A DNA stretch of 57,953 bases from Rickettsia typhi (lineage in GTDB: Bacteria > Pseudomonadota > Alphaproteobacteria > Rickettsiales > UBA1997): the NCBI GenBank assembly GCA_945900795.1, contig CAMDJN010000003.1, positions 1 through 57,953 of the forward strand, written 5' to 3'. This document shows positions 35,001-45,941 of this stretch, one piece after another (within the stretch, counting starts at the first letter, position 1; each line of letters opens with the position of its first letter). Position numbers and translations under genes: made by a program. Below the pieces are notes generated by a model. That model had not been told where the DNA came from. It saw only the letters and a program-made list of their open reading frames with translations, and ran no database searches.

Positions 35001-36089
35001 CTAATTTCTTGCTTCAAAATTTATTCTTGGATCAACGATTCTGTAGGTAAAATCGCTTATAATATTTGCAACAAGCCCAAGCAAAGCGAAGATATAAAGC
35101 GTTGCAAACATTGCTGGATAATCTCTTGAAATAGCGGCTTCGTAGCCAAAGAGACCTAGGCCATCCAGAGAAAAAATTACCTCAATCAGCATCGAGCTGG
35201 AAAACAAAATCCCGATTAAAGCCGCAGGAAGTCCAGAGATTATGATCAGCATTGCGTTACGAAAAACATGCTTGTACAGAATTTGTTTTTGATTCAGGCC
35301 CTTGGCATAAGCGGTTAAAACATATTGTTTGCTGATTTCTTCCAAAAAAGAATTCTTACAAAAGAAAGTTAGAGAGGCGAAGCCGCCAACAACCATCGCA
35401 GTAATTGGTAGAGTCATGTGCCAAAAATAATCGATGATTTTTTGTAACAAGGAAAGTTCGCTAAAATTCTCTGAAACCAGGCCGCGTAAGGGAAAGATGT
35501 TCAGGAAATTTCCTCCCGAGAAAAGAGTTATTAGCAAAATTGCGAAGAGAAAAGATGGAATTGCATGTAGAAAAATCACCACGCTACTTGTCCATAAATC
35601 AAATTTTGAACCATCGCTAATAGCTTTTTTAATACCAAGCGGAATGGAAATCAGATAGATTAGTAAGCTTGTCCAGAGGCCGATGGAGATTGATACCGGA
35701 AGTTTCTCAAATATCAGATCTGTAATCTTTTTATTTTGATAAAAACTTTCCCCAAAATCGAAGGTAATAAATTTCTTTATCATCAGAAAAAAACGGTCGG
35801 ATGGGTCTAAATCGAAACCGTAAAGCTTCTCTATTTTTGTGATTATTTCCTCATCAATACCTCTGGAGCCCTGGTATTTTAGACCTTGTGATGTGTTAGA
35901 ATTTTTGATAAAATTTGTTGTAACCTCTCCGCCAACTTCACCATCAACTTTTGTTGCGTGATTCATCTGCGCAATAAATCGTTCCACAGGTCCGCCAGGA
36001 GCGGTTTGAATAATTAAAAAATTTACCAGCATTATTATGAATAATGTTGGAAAAATTAGTAGAAATCTTTTTAGGAAGTAGAGTTTCAT
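35001..36089 (-). CDS. yejB: ABC transporter permease, YejB-like
   Basis: 362 residues from ATG 36089; a TTG upstream is unlikely. The N-terminus MKLYFLKRFLLIFPTLFIIM and the motif LIIQTAPGGPVERFIAQM are typical of YejB/DppB permeases. An insert at about 65-110 contains DLDPSDRFF. The permease loop (YVLTAYAKGLNQKQILYKHVFRNA) and LLIE-type end are clear. YejABEF imports peptides and microcin C. YejA, YejE and YejF are not in this window. Confidence 0.87.
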   Translation of the reverse strand: MKLYFLKRFLLIFPTLFIIMLVNFLIIQTAPGGPVERFIAQMNHATKVDGEVGGEVTTNFIKNSNTSQGLKYQGSRGIDEEIITKIEKLYGFDLDPSDRFFLMIKKFITFDFGESFYQNKKITDLIFEKLPVSISIGLWTSLLIYLISIPLGIKKAISDGSKFDLWTSSVVIFLHAIPSFLFAILLITLFSGGNFLNIFPLRGLVSENFSELSLLQKIIDYFWHMTLPITAMVVGGFASLTFFCKNSFLEEISKQYVLTAYAKGLNQKQILYKHVFRNAMLIIISGLPAALIGILFSSSMLIEVIFSLDGLGLFGYEAAISRDYPAMFATLYIFALLGLVANIISDFTYRIVDPRINFEARN

Positions 36090-36178
36090 GGCGGTGAAAG
36101 TTGTAGGTCGAAAAGGCGTAAGGCAAGGTATAAGAATTTGTCCCAAGGTATATTTCGCGACTCAATACTCGTGACTCA

Positions 36179-36332
36179 TACCCAACCAACTTCAAGAAGT
36201 TGATTGGGTATAAGTTTTTATTTTGTACGCGACCCGAGTCGCGCCCCCCAAAGATTAAACAACTTGCGGGGATCCCCGATATACCGAATCTGATAAAAAA
36301 GATCGGTATGTTGAATCAGATTCGGTATATAC
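36179..36332. repeat. Composite palindromic repeat (locus 3)
   Basis: Order on the plus strand: hairpin C 36179-36210, core in reverse 36211-36279 (GCGACCCGAGTCGC stem, CCCCCCAAAG, GGGGATCCCC), hairpin A 36280-36332 (ATACCGAATCTGA...TCAGATTCGGTAT around GATCGGTATGTTGAA). It shows the uninterrupted form of hairpin A that is split at 54790-55020. Confidence 0.8.
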
Positions 36333-36335
36333 CTT

Positions 36336-36482
36336 AGGAACCTCTGAAAAACCTGGATTTTTCGGGGAATTTTTAGGAAGATCAGTTTGCGAGCAGGTAA
36401 GCGTACTAAGAGGTACGTGCTCGCGAGCAAATTGGTCTGACAACAAAATTATCGAAAAAGATGGTTTTTCAGAGGTTCCCTT
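36336..36482. mobile_element. Miniature inverted-repeat element, GGAACCTCT family (long form)
   Basis: About 147 bases with ends AGGAACCTCTGAAAAACC and GGTTTTTCAGAGGTTCCCTT. The interior holds GCGAGCAGGTAAGCGTAC and ACGTGCTCGCGAGCA, also found in the copy at 55090-55230. No transposase is encoded. TTA at both edges may be the target. Its right edge supplies the TAA stop of nuoD. Confidence 0.75.
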
Positions 36483-37671
36483 ACCTATCCACCTCTCCGA
36501 ATACGATATCTTGAGTAGAAATTACGGTGACTACGTCTGCTAGAAGATGGCCTTTTGTCATGAATTCTAGACCTTGCAAATGAGAGAAGCCTGGTGCGCG
36601 AATTCTGCATCGATGCGGCTTGTTTGAGCCGTCAGAAATTAGATAAACTCCAAATTCTCCCTTGGGTGCCTCAACGGCTGCGTACACTTCTCCGGCGGGA
36701 ACGTGATAACCTTCGGTGTAAAGCTTAAAATGGTTGATCATAACTTCCATCGAGTGCTTCATATCATTTCTTTTTGGCGGAGAAATTTTTGGATCATCAG
36801 TTGCAATTTCTCCTGTCGGAATTTTCTCGATACATTGCTTTATCAGATTTACTGATTGTCGCATTTCTTCGACACGAATCAAATAGCGGTCGTAGGAATC
36901 GCCATGTTTTCCAATTGGAATATCAAAATCTAATTCGGAATAAATTTCGTAAGGTTGCGATTTGCGCAAGTCCCAAGCAATTCCAGAGCCACGAATCATC
37001 GGACCAGAAAATCCGTAATCGAGCGCCTGTTCTTTGGAAACAATTCCGATTTCAACCATACGTTGTTTGAAGATGCGGTTGTCGGTTAAAAGAGAATCTA
37101 GGTCATCAATATGTTTTGGAAATTGTTCAGCAAATTCTGCGATTTCTTCGAGTAATCCTTTTGGCAAATCTTGATGAACTCCACCTGGTCGAATGTAGGC
37201 CGCATGCATTCTTGAGCCGCTTACTTTCTCATAAAATCCCATCATTTTTTCTCGCTCTTCGAATAGCCACAGCAATGGCGTCATCGCTCCAACATCAAGT
37301 GCCTGAGTGGTTACTGCCATAATGTGGTTGAGGATGCGGGTAATCTCAGAAAATAATACGCGTATAAATTTGGCGCGACGAGGAATTTCACAACCAAGCA
37401 GTTTTTCTACAGCCAGCGCGTAAGCGTGTTCTTGACACATTGGCGAAACATAGTCAAGGCGGTCGAAATATGGAACGGCTTGTAGGTAAGTTTTGTATTC
37501 AATGAGTTTTTCAGTACCGCGATGGAGCAGGCCTATGTGAGGATCGGCGCGAGTGATGACTTCTCCATCCATTTCTAAAATAAGACGTAAAACCCCGTGT
37601 GCTGCCGGATGTTGCGGACCAAAATTAATGGTCATGGTTTGTTTATTAGAAGGTATGGATTGCGATGTCAC
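36481..37671 (-). CDS. nuoD: NADH-quinone oxidoreductase subunit D
   Basis: 396 residues from GTG 37671, which gives the short N-terminal lead usual before [15 protein letters not shown]; an ATG at 37635 would trim 12 residues. Signatures are [49 protein letters not shown] and the C-terminal VFGEVDR. NuoD helps form the quinone-binding pocket of Complex I. nuoC and nuoE are not adjacent. The stop codon lies on the end of a miniature element. Confidence 0.96.
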   Translation of the reverse strand: MTSQSIPSNKQTMTINFGPQHPAAHGVLRLILEMDGEVITRADPHIGLLHRGTEKLIEYKTYLQAVPYFDRLDYVSPMCQEHAYALAVEKLLGCEIPRRAKFIRVLFSEITRILNHIMAVTTQALDVGAMTPLLWLFEEREKMMGFYEKVSGSRMHAAYIRPGGVHQDLPKGLLEEIAEFAEQFPKHIDDLDSLLTDNRIFKQRMVEIGIVSKEQALDYGFSGPMIRGSGIAWDLRKSQPYEIYSELDFDIPIGKHGDSYDRYLIRVEEMRQSVNLIKQCIEKIPTGEIATDDPKISPPKRNDMKHSMEVMINHFKLYTEGYHVPAGEVYAAVEAPKGEFGVYLISDGSNKPHRCRIRAPGFSHLQGLEFMTKGHLLADVVTVISTQDIVFGEVDR

Positions 37672-37736
37672 AGAATGAAGTATAAAATTAATTAGCTAAT
37701 AGCGCCTAATTTTTTTAGAAAACCAATGTTCAAAAC

Positions 37737-38690
37737 TCAAATTGTTTTCTGAACTAAAAATCCATCAACGGTAATGTCAGCTTCAGCTCCTAAAACCAGT
37801 GGCCTCATGTTTTTGGAGTGTCCCAAGCATTTTGATTTTTCTTCAAAAACTGAAAAATTAATTTTGTTTTCAGCAAGTTTTTTTATAAATCTCTCAATCG
37901 CTATTTTGATATTTTTTGCCTTTGGAGTTCCATGAGGATTAGCTTGCAAGAAGTTTCCAAGAAGGATCGCTTTTGGATATGATTTATTCTCGATCATGAT
38001 GTTAATCATGTGGCTGAAATAGCGATCAAGCCGCTCTCCACTCTCTCCCTCATCTTCCAGAAAAAGAATTTTATCTTTCCAATTAATTTGATTTTTTGTG
38101 CCGAAATGCGAGGCAATAACGCTAATACAGCCACCTACAATAGTTGTAGATCGTATGTCATAAGTCGTAAGTTTGGTAAGAGATTTTAACTCATATTTCA
38201 ACTCAGAAAGTTTTCCTAAAATAAAATTTAGGATCACCTTTTCTGATTTTTTTGAGACTTTATTTAGTACGATTTGAGCCAGCACAGGAGCGCTTACAAT
38301 CTTCCATCCCCATTCCTCAATTAACAATTTGTTGAAGGAAGAAATGTCGCTAAATCCGATAAAAATTTTTTCTTTTTTTGGCTTCTTTAATTTCGTAAGA
38401 AATGGCAATAATTCGGCGCTGCCATATCCTCCGCGAGCACACCAAATTATTTTTGAATCAGGAGCTTCTATAGCATTCTTTAATTGCTCAAAACGTTTTG
38501 AAGCATCGAAAGACGAGAATTCGTGAGATATTGTTTTTTTTAATGTCAGTTCTCTTTCTAAGAAAATTCTTGGAACAAAATTAGATTTTTCCAAAAAAAC
38601 TTTGATTTTTTCTATCTCGGAAAAAATACTGGAAGTGCCGGGGAATACAACATCTACAATGTCATTTTGTTTTAGAAAATCAAAAATCAT
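37737..38690 (-). CDS. ldcA: LD-carboxypeptidase (S66 family)
   Basis: 317 residues from ATG 38690. ARGGYGSAELLPFL (85-98) and the nucleophile elbow IGFSDISSFN (Ser114) mark the N-terminal half. The acid FLEDEGESGERLDRYF and the final His in LGHSKNMRPLVLGAEADI complete the Ser-Glu-His triad. LdcA trims the terminal D-alanine from murein tetrapeptides for recycling; MccF-like peptidases are related. The intact triad implies activity and a retained peptidoglycan layer, which agrees with mreB/mreC nearby. Confidence 0.88.
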   Translation of the reverse strand: MIFDFLKQNDIVDVVFPGTSSIFSEIEKIKVFLEKSNFVPRIFLERELTLKKTISHEFSSFDASKRFEQLKNAIEAPDSKIIWCARGGYGSAELLPFLTKLKKPKKEKIFIGFSDISSFNKLLIEEWGWKIVSAPVLAQIVLNKVSKKSEKVILNFILGKLSELKYELKSLTKLTTYDIRSTTIVGGCISVIASHFGTKNQINWKDKILFLEDEGESGERLDRYFSHMINIMIENKSYPKAILLGNFLQANPHGTPKAKNIKIAIERFIKKLAENKINFSVFEEKSKCLGHSKNMRPLVLGAEADITVDGFLVQKTI

Positions 38691-38730
38691 ATTTGGCAAG
38701 AATCATATTCTGGGATTAAAAAAACTTTAA

Positions 38731-38778
38731 GGGAACCTCTAAAAATTAGATTTTTTTGAGAAATTTTTAGAGGTTCCC
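38731..38778. mobile_element. Miniature inverted-repeat element, short form
   Basis: 48 bases: GGGAACCTCTAAAAATTAG, a short T-rich loop, then ATTTTTAGAGGTTCCC. It is a perfect hairpin of the same family as 36336-36482 and 55090-55230 without the interior. It could also act as a terminator or barrier upstream of leuA. Confidence 0.7.
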
Positions 38779-39016
38779 TTGGGACAGGTTCTTAGAGAAA
38801 TTTATCACCGAACATAATAAAATTTTTTCAACAACAAATTTACAGAAGGCCTGCCAAAAAAACGGGCGCAAAATCATAATCTACTTAGCATGGAAACGCC
38901 TTCTAGTTTTACAACGACAGGAGTTGGGGCTGTACTAAGAAATGGAGTGGTCATCCCTCTTCTACATCAACTCTTACCTCATCGACCATTGGAGAAAGAG
39001 ACAAAGTAACCTTCAA
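38779..39016 (+). promoter_or_regulatory. leuA leader region with a Leu-rich upstream frame
   Basis: No gene of usual size. A 39-codon frame from ATG 38890 to TAA 39009 ends 7 bases before leuA. Its second half reads VVIPLLHQLLPHRPLEK, with five leucines in 14 codons using CTT, CTA, CTC, TTA and TTG. Such a peptide could sense leucyl-tRNA and control leuA. There is no clear ribosome binding site and I see no attenuator hairpin, so this is a candidate only. Confidence 0.35.
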
Positions 39017-41598
<2,582 letters not shown>

Positions 41599-41622
41599 GT
41601 ACAAAGATTTTTGTACGATGTT

Positions 41623-42480
41623 ATGAAGCAACAGCAGCAACATAAGCAATATCTTAACTTCAACCGCGTCAGTACAAATTATAGCTTTAAATACAGTTTT
41701 GATCTAATTTTTAATAGGATTGAAACTGTATTTTTTAGTTTTCTTTGTGTACTTTTCTTAGTGGTTTCAAGAATAGATGATGACTTTTCCAAAGATGTCT
41801 CTTTCGCATTTACCAGCGTGTCAATGCCGGTAGTCAAAATCGCTTCATTTCCCTTCAATACCCTCATCGATCTTCTTACAAATTTTAACGAATTGGTTGA
41901 AGCTAAAAAAGAAAACAAAGTTCTTAAAGAAGAATTAAGTAAGCTGAAATCCTTCTATATCACAGCTCTTAACACTTACAGAGAGAATCAGGAATTACGA
42001 AAAATTCTAACCTTTGCCTCACCTAAAAGCACAAATTTTAAGGTGGCGCGAGTTATTGGTAAATCTCATCAACTTTTTAATCAGAAAATTTTTATCGATA
42101 TTGGTAAGAACCGCGATATAAAAGAGGGCGAGGCTGTCACTGGTACTCACGGATTGATGGGTAGAGTTCTTGAGGTTGGTGATCATAGATCGCGTTTAAT
42201 GTTATTGACCGATGCCAGTTCGCGTATTCCAGTTATTACTTCCAGATCTCGAACTAAGGCAATTTTAGCTGGCAATAGCAGTAACCTGATGGAGATGTTA
42301 TACTTACCAAAAAATCATTCTGTTGAAGTGGGAGATTTAGTATTTACCTCTGGAGATGGTGACGCTTTGCCACTTGGATTGCTTGTTGGTGTAGTTAAAA
42401 AAATTGATAAGGGATACGCAGCTGTTGAGATGGTAGAAGATGTGAATAATGCGGATATAGTGACCATAATGGTCTATTGA
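41623..42480 (+). CDS. mreC: Rod shape-determining protein MreC
   Basis: 285 residues from ATG 41623 (TTG 41611 in frame). One N-terminal helix (about 35-50), a coiled coil (about 75-115: NELVEAKKENKVLKEELSKL) and the MreC beta-domain with IGKNRDIKEGEAVTGTHGLM, GRVLEVGDHRSRLMLLTDAS and VEVGDLVFTSGDGDALPLGL. It scaffolds the elongation complex in the periplasm. MreD is not next; an exonuclease gene follows with a one-base TGATG overlap. Confidence 0.94.
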   Translation: MKQQQQHKQYLNFNRVSTNYSFKYSFDLIFNRIETVFFSFLCVLFLVVSRIDDDFSKDVSFAFTSVSMPVVKIASFPFNTLIDLLTNFNELVEAKKENKVLKEELSKLKSFYITALNTYRENQELRKILTFASPKSTNFKVARVIGKSHQLFNQKIFIDIGKNRDIKEGEAVTGTHGLMGRVLEVGDHRSRLMLLTDASSRIPVITSRSRTKAILAGNSSNLMEMLYLPKNHSVEVGDLVFTSGDGDALPLGLLVGVVKKIDKGYAAVEMVEDVNNADIVTIMVY

Positions 42481-43301
42481 TGGCGCAGCATAAAAACTTA
42501 TTCGTTTTTGACATCGAAACTATTCCCGACATTGATGCTGCAAGAAATTTATTAGATTTACCAAATGCCTCACAGGAAGAGTTAAGGCAGGCTCTTGTCC
42601 AATATCATCTTGAGATTACTAACCAGAAAAATTCCTTCCTACGTCAACCATTCCATAAGGTTGTTTGCATCAGTTTTTTAGAAGCAGAAATTATTCCTAA
42701 TCACAACGGACAAGAATCTTACCAATTGATTGATATACGTTCAGGTGGCGATTTAAACTCATCAGAAGGTGATTTGATCAAAGGTTTCTTCTCTCATTTA
42801 AAGAAAAATCATTCACGTTTAGTTAGCTTTAATGGTAAAAGTTTTGACATGTCAGTGTTAAAATATGCAGCGATGAAGCATGAGATTGAAGCTGCCTGGC
42901 TGTACAAATCTGGAGATAAGTGGAATAATTACAATCAGCGCTATTCGCTTGATTGGCATTGCGATTTGGCTGAGGCTTTTTCTGATTTTGGTGCCTCCGC
43001 AAAAGTGAAAATGAACGAGCTTTGCGCTGCTTTCGGATTGCCAGGAAAAGTTGGTATTGATGGGTCAATGGTGATGGATTTTTATGACCAAGGAAAGCTA
43101 AAAGAAATCAGAGATTATTGCGAAACAGACGTGCTTAATACTTATCTACTTTACCTTATTTACCAGCATCACAACGGCTCAATTTCTCATCATTCAATGA
43201 CGGAATGCAAAAAGAATCTAACAGAATTTTTGCAAAAAGAATCCAAAGCTAGGCCACACTTTTCTGAATTCCTGGGTAATGAGGAAGTGAAAAGATCTTA
43301 A
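42480..43301 (+). CDS. Predicted PolB-like 3'-5' exonuclease
   Basis: 273 residues from ATG 42480. Exonuclease motifs are FVFDIETIPD (motif I, Asp and Glu), VSFNGKSFDMSVLKYAA (motif II) and YCETDVLNTYLLYL (motif III, YxxxD). This is the stand-alone PolB-related exonuclease family (DNA_pol_B_exo2). The gene is coupled to mreC and convergent with a coiled-coil protein gene that overlaps it by 4 bases. Repair or RNA processing are possible roles. Confidence 0.87.
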   Translation: MAQHKNLFVFDIETIPDIDAARNLLDLPNASQEELRQALVQYHLEITNQKNSFLRQPFHKVVCISFLEAEIIPNHNGQESYQLIDIRSGGDLNSSEGDLIKGFFSHLKKNHSRLVSFNGKSFDMSVLKYAAMKHEIEAAWLYKSGDKWNNYNQRYSLDWHCDLAEAFSDFGASAKVKMNELCAAFGLPGKVGIDGSMVMDFYDQGKLKEIRDYCETDVLNTYLLYLIYQHHNGSISHHSMTECKKNLTEFLQKESKARPHFSEFLGNEEVKRS

Positions 43302-44089
43302 CGGACAAGGCTATCGCCACGTCCCGGTGATCCGTTGCGTTCGTTAGCAATGCGCTGGGTCCATCCCCCTACTACTGCAAGTCCAGATTCGCCGCTAAAT
43401 GGAATTTTTAAGGTAGTGTCGTTTAACGACAATGCACTGTTTCGTTCTTGACGCTGTTCAGGTCGGGGATTATTCGGTTCATTGTTTTTACCATTCTCAT
43501 TTTCTAGCAGATTTTTTGCTACAATCAAATCATCTGCCGACATTTCCAAAGGATTCCTTCCGATAAACTCTTTCGGCATACCGACTGTTATGGTGATAAG
43601 ATTTTTTGATTCGGACATGTCACATTTTAGTCCCAAAGATTCAAATTTTCCCTTGAGTTTTGTGGCTAATTGCCTGGCTTCATCATTTGATTCGCAGACA
43701 AAAATTGTACCTTTATTCTTGCCATCTTGAGAAATTTCTTGTGATTTGATCTCGGAAGATCCTTTCAGAATTTCGTCTATTTCTTCTTTTGTTTTAGTAA
43801 CATTTTCTATTTCTTTTTCTCGCTTTAAAAGCCCCTCTTCCATGAGAGAGATTCGATATTCAAGATTTTTTAGATCTTCATTTTCCTCTTCTTTTTCATC
43901 TAACGACAAGGCGCTATTCTTATCAAAACCCTTAACTCTCTCCTCTTCGTTGGCGTGATCATTTTTCTCATCTTCTTGCGATCGAATAAATTCTCTAAGC
44001 CTCGTCTTCAATTGAGCCAGATCATCCCGCAATGTTCCAATCGCTGATATGAGAATTCTTTGTTTTATTGAGCCCGATTTGTTTTTCAT
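43298..44089 (-). CDS. Uncharacterised charged coiled-coil protein
   Basis: 263 residues, no family recognised. A basic N-terminus (MKNKSGSIKQRILISAIGTL) is followed by a highly charged coiled coil (about 22-120). A compact middle part (GTIFVCESNDEARQLATKLK to LLENENG) and a Gly/Asn/Arg-rich tail follow. NSALSL occurs twice, at about 58 and 218, in otherwise unrelated contexts. Its ATG overlaps the GNAT stop as ATGA, so it ends the hemW-GNAT operon. Confidence 0.62.
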   Translation of the reverse strand: MKNKSGSIKQRILISAIGTLRDDLAQLKTRLREFIRSQEDEKNDHANEEERVKGFDKNSALSLDEKEEENEDLKNLEYRISLMEEGLLKREKEIENVTKTKEEIDEILKGSSEIKSQEISQDGKNKGTIFVCESNDEARQLATKLKGKFESLGLKCDMSESKNLITITVGMPKEFIGRNPLEMSADDLIVAKNLLENENGKNNEPNNPRPEQRQERNSALSLNDTTLKIPFSGESGLAVVGGWTQRIANERNGSPGRGDSLVR

Positions 44090-44640
44090 AAATTTTTTAA
44101 ATAAATTCCGACAGTAAGTTCATTGTCACTCATTGAAATTAACTCTTCGAAGCCGAGTTTTTTGTGAAAATTTATTGAGGCCAAATTGCAAAATGGTTGA
44201 TGAACAATTTTGCAAATAACCGAAGAATATGATCTCGTCTTCAGTTCATTGATCATTGCCAGCACGAGTTTTTCGCCAACATTTTTTGTGCCAATTTTCT
44301 TTGCAATTTGTCGATAATAAAAAGTTTTTGCACCAAGACTTTGAGCTCTTTGTAATTCCAAAACTTCTTTTTGAAAAAGATTGTCAGTTTTCTTCATATC
44401 ACATGCAATCAGGTATCCCAAGACCTCATCGCCACTCTTAGCGGCAAGAACAAGAAAATTTTCTTTGTCCAGAATCATTTCTTGAACAACTTTATCTGTA
44501 AGTTCTTGTATTAAGAATCCTTTTTTACCCGCATCTCGCCTCTCCTCATCTCTTTGTTTTGCAAGTAGGCGAGAGTTGCAAATGCCCACTATCTCCGACA
44601 CATCACTGAGCGATGCTTCTATTACTTTTTGATCAAGCAT
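44086..44640 (-). CDS. GNAT family N-acetyltransferase
   Basis: 184 residues. The order of elements is that of GNAT: IEASLSDVSEIVGICNSRL, FLVLAAKSGDEVLGYLIACD, the acetyl-CoA region KKIGTKNVGEKLVLAMINEL, and SINFHKKLGFEELISMSDNE. The acetyl-CoA loop is less canonical than RxxGxG/A. The start overlaps the hemW 3' end by 19 bases. Substrate unknown. Confidence 0.75.
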   Translation of the reverse strand: MLDQKVIEASLSDVSEIVGICNSRLLAKQRDEERRDAGKKGFLIQELTDKVVQEMILDKENFLVLAAKSGDEVLGYLIACDMKKTDNLFQKEVLELQRAQSLGAKTFYYRQIAKKIGTKNVGEKLVLAMINELKTRSYSSVICKIVHQPFCNLASINFHKKLGFEELISMSDNELTVGIYLKNL

Positions 44641-45815
44641 ACAATGACTTTCTGAATGACTTGATTGGTTAGAATGCGGAAAGGTTTTGCGACCTTAATT
44701 TTATCAGTAGTTAGCTCGATCAAGCCTTGATTGGCAAGGATTTGTAATTTTTGGAAATCAAAAATTTCTTCCAGATTTTTTTGAAAATGCGGATAAAAAA
44801 TCTCAGAAGAGATTCCCTCCAATAAGCGCAAGCCCATTAAAATCAACTCTTCCAGCAATTCTGTTTCAGAAATTTTATCAATTTTTTGAATCCCACAATT
44901 AGTCTCTTCAACTTTTTTTAACCAGGTCATGGGGTCATGTAGCATCATAACCGCATCCCTTGAACCTGTATCGAAATATATTCTGGAATGCGCGCCAGCG
45001 CCAATCCCAATATAATTATCACCTTGCCAATAGGCTAAATTGTGACGACAGAATTTTGTATCCTTGGCATAATTTGAAATTTCGTAGAAATTAAAACCGG
45101 CATCACTAGTGATTTGATTAGTCATTTCATAAAATTCTGCTGCGAGATTTTCATCCGGCATTTCAAATTTTTTTTGTGAATATTGTGAGAAAAATTTGGT
45201 GCCCTTTTCAATCGTAAGCTGGTAAAGGGAGAGATGTTTTGTGCCGAATGCTATTGCCCGTGAAAGCTCATGAGACCACGATTCCAGGCTTTGTTTTGGT
45301 CTTGCGTAAATTAGATCAAAAGAAAAATTATCAAAGATTTTGGCTGCAATTTCGATGGTTTTTATCGCTTCCTCTGAGGAATGCTCTCTTCCTAAAAATT
45401 TTAAATCAGCGTCGTTAAGAGCTTGAATACCGATTGAGATTCGATTGATTCCACAGGATCTCAGTGCTTGAAATTTAGCGCTCTCAGATGAGGTCGGGTT
45501 TGCCTCCAGGCTGATTTCGCAATCATCTTCAATCTTCCATAATTTGGAGATTTTATTTAGAATTCCTGCAACCAATGGAATTGGCATTAAAGATGGGGTG
45601 CCCCCACCAAAGAAAATCGTTTTTACAGCTTTTACACCTATTTTGTGATAAAAAAATTCTAATTCCTTTTCGTAAGCTGATAGGAATCTCGCATGATTAA
45701 CCTCGTCATTCACGTGCGAATTAAAGTCGCAGTAGGGGCATTTTGCTTTGCAGAAAGGATAATGGATGTAAATGGAGATATGATTTTTATTGTACACGAA
45801 TGGGGCTACTTGCAA
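44622..45815 (-). CDS. hemW: Radical SAM protein HemW (coproporphyrinogen oxidase-like)
   Basis: 397 residues from TTG 45815; no upstream ATG is in frame. The radical SAM cluster motif is Cys22-x3-Cys26-x2-Cys29 (FCKAKCPYC). FFGGGTPSLMP, EANPTS and NRISIGIQALND follow, then RHNLAYWQGDNYIGIGAGAHS. HemW was often annotated HemN but is a heme chaperone. True HemN carries another N-terminal extension that is missing here. Confidence 0.92.
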   Translation of the reverse strand: MQVAPFVYNKNHISIYIHYPFCKAKCPYCDFNSHVNDEVNHARFLSAYEKELEFFYHKIGVKAVKTIFFGGGTPSLMPIPLVAGILNKISKLWKIEDDCEISLEANPTSSESAKFQALRSCGINRISIGIQALNDADLKFLGREHSSEEAIKTIEIAAKIFDNFSFDLIYARPKQSLESWSHELSRAIAFGTKHLSLYQLTIEKGTKFFSQYSQKKFEMPDENLAAEFYEMTNQITSDAGFNFYEISNYAKDTKFCRHNLAYWQGDNYIGIGAGAHSRIYFDTGSRDAVMMLHDPMTWLKKVEETNCGIQKIDKISETELLEELILMGLRLLEGISSEIFYPHFQKNLEEIFDFQKLQILANQGLIELTTDKIKVAKPFRILTNQVIQKVIVCLIKK

Positions 45816-45866
45816 TTTTAAAAGTGATTTTTACGGTGACATTATTCCTTCTTTGCTTCTACTCTA

Positions 45867-45941
45867 GGCCCCTTCATCTAACGGTTAGGATGCCACCCTT
45901 TCACGGTGGAAATACGGATTCGAATTCCGTAGGGGTCACCA
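45867..45941 (+). tRNA. tRNA-Glu (anticodon TTC)
   Basis: 75 bases with encoded CCA. The acceptor stem is GGCCCCT/AGGGGTC (one G-T pair) and the anticodon loop is CTTTCAC. The last six bases overlap the antisense 3' end of comEC. Confidence 0.97.

Noticed and set aside
38731..38778. The 48-bp hairpin as an intrinsic terminator
   Set aside because: The same ends occur on long elements and in coding sequence, so a mobile miniature element explains it better; termination could be a side effect.
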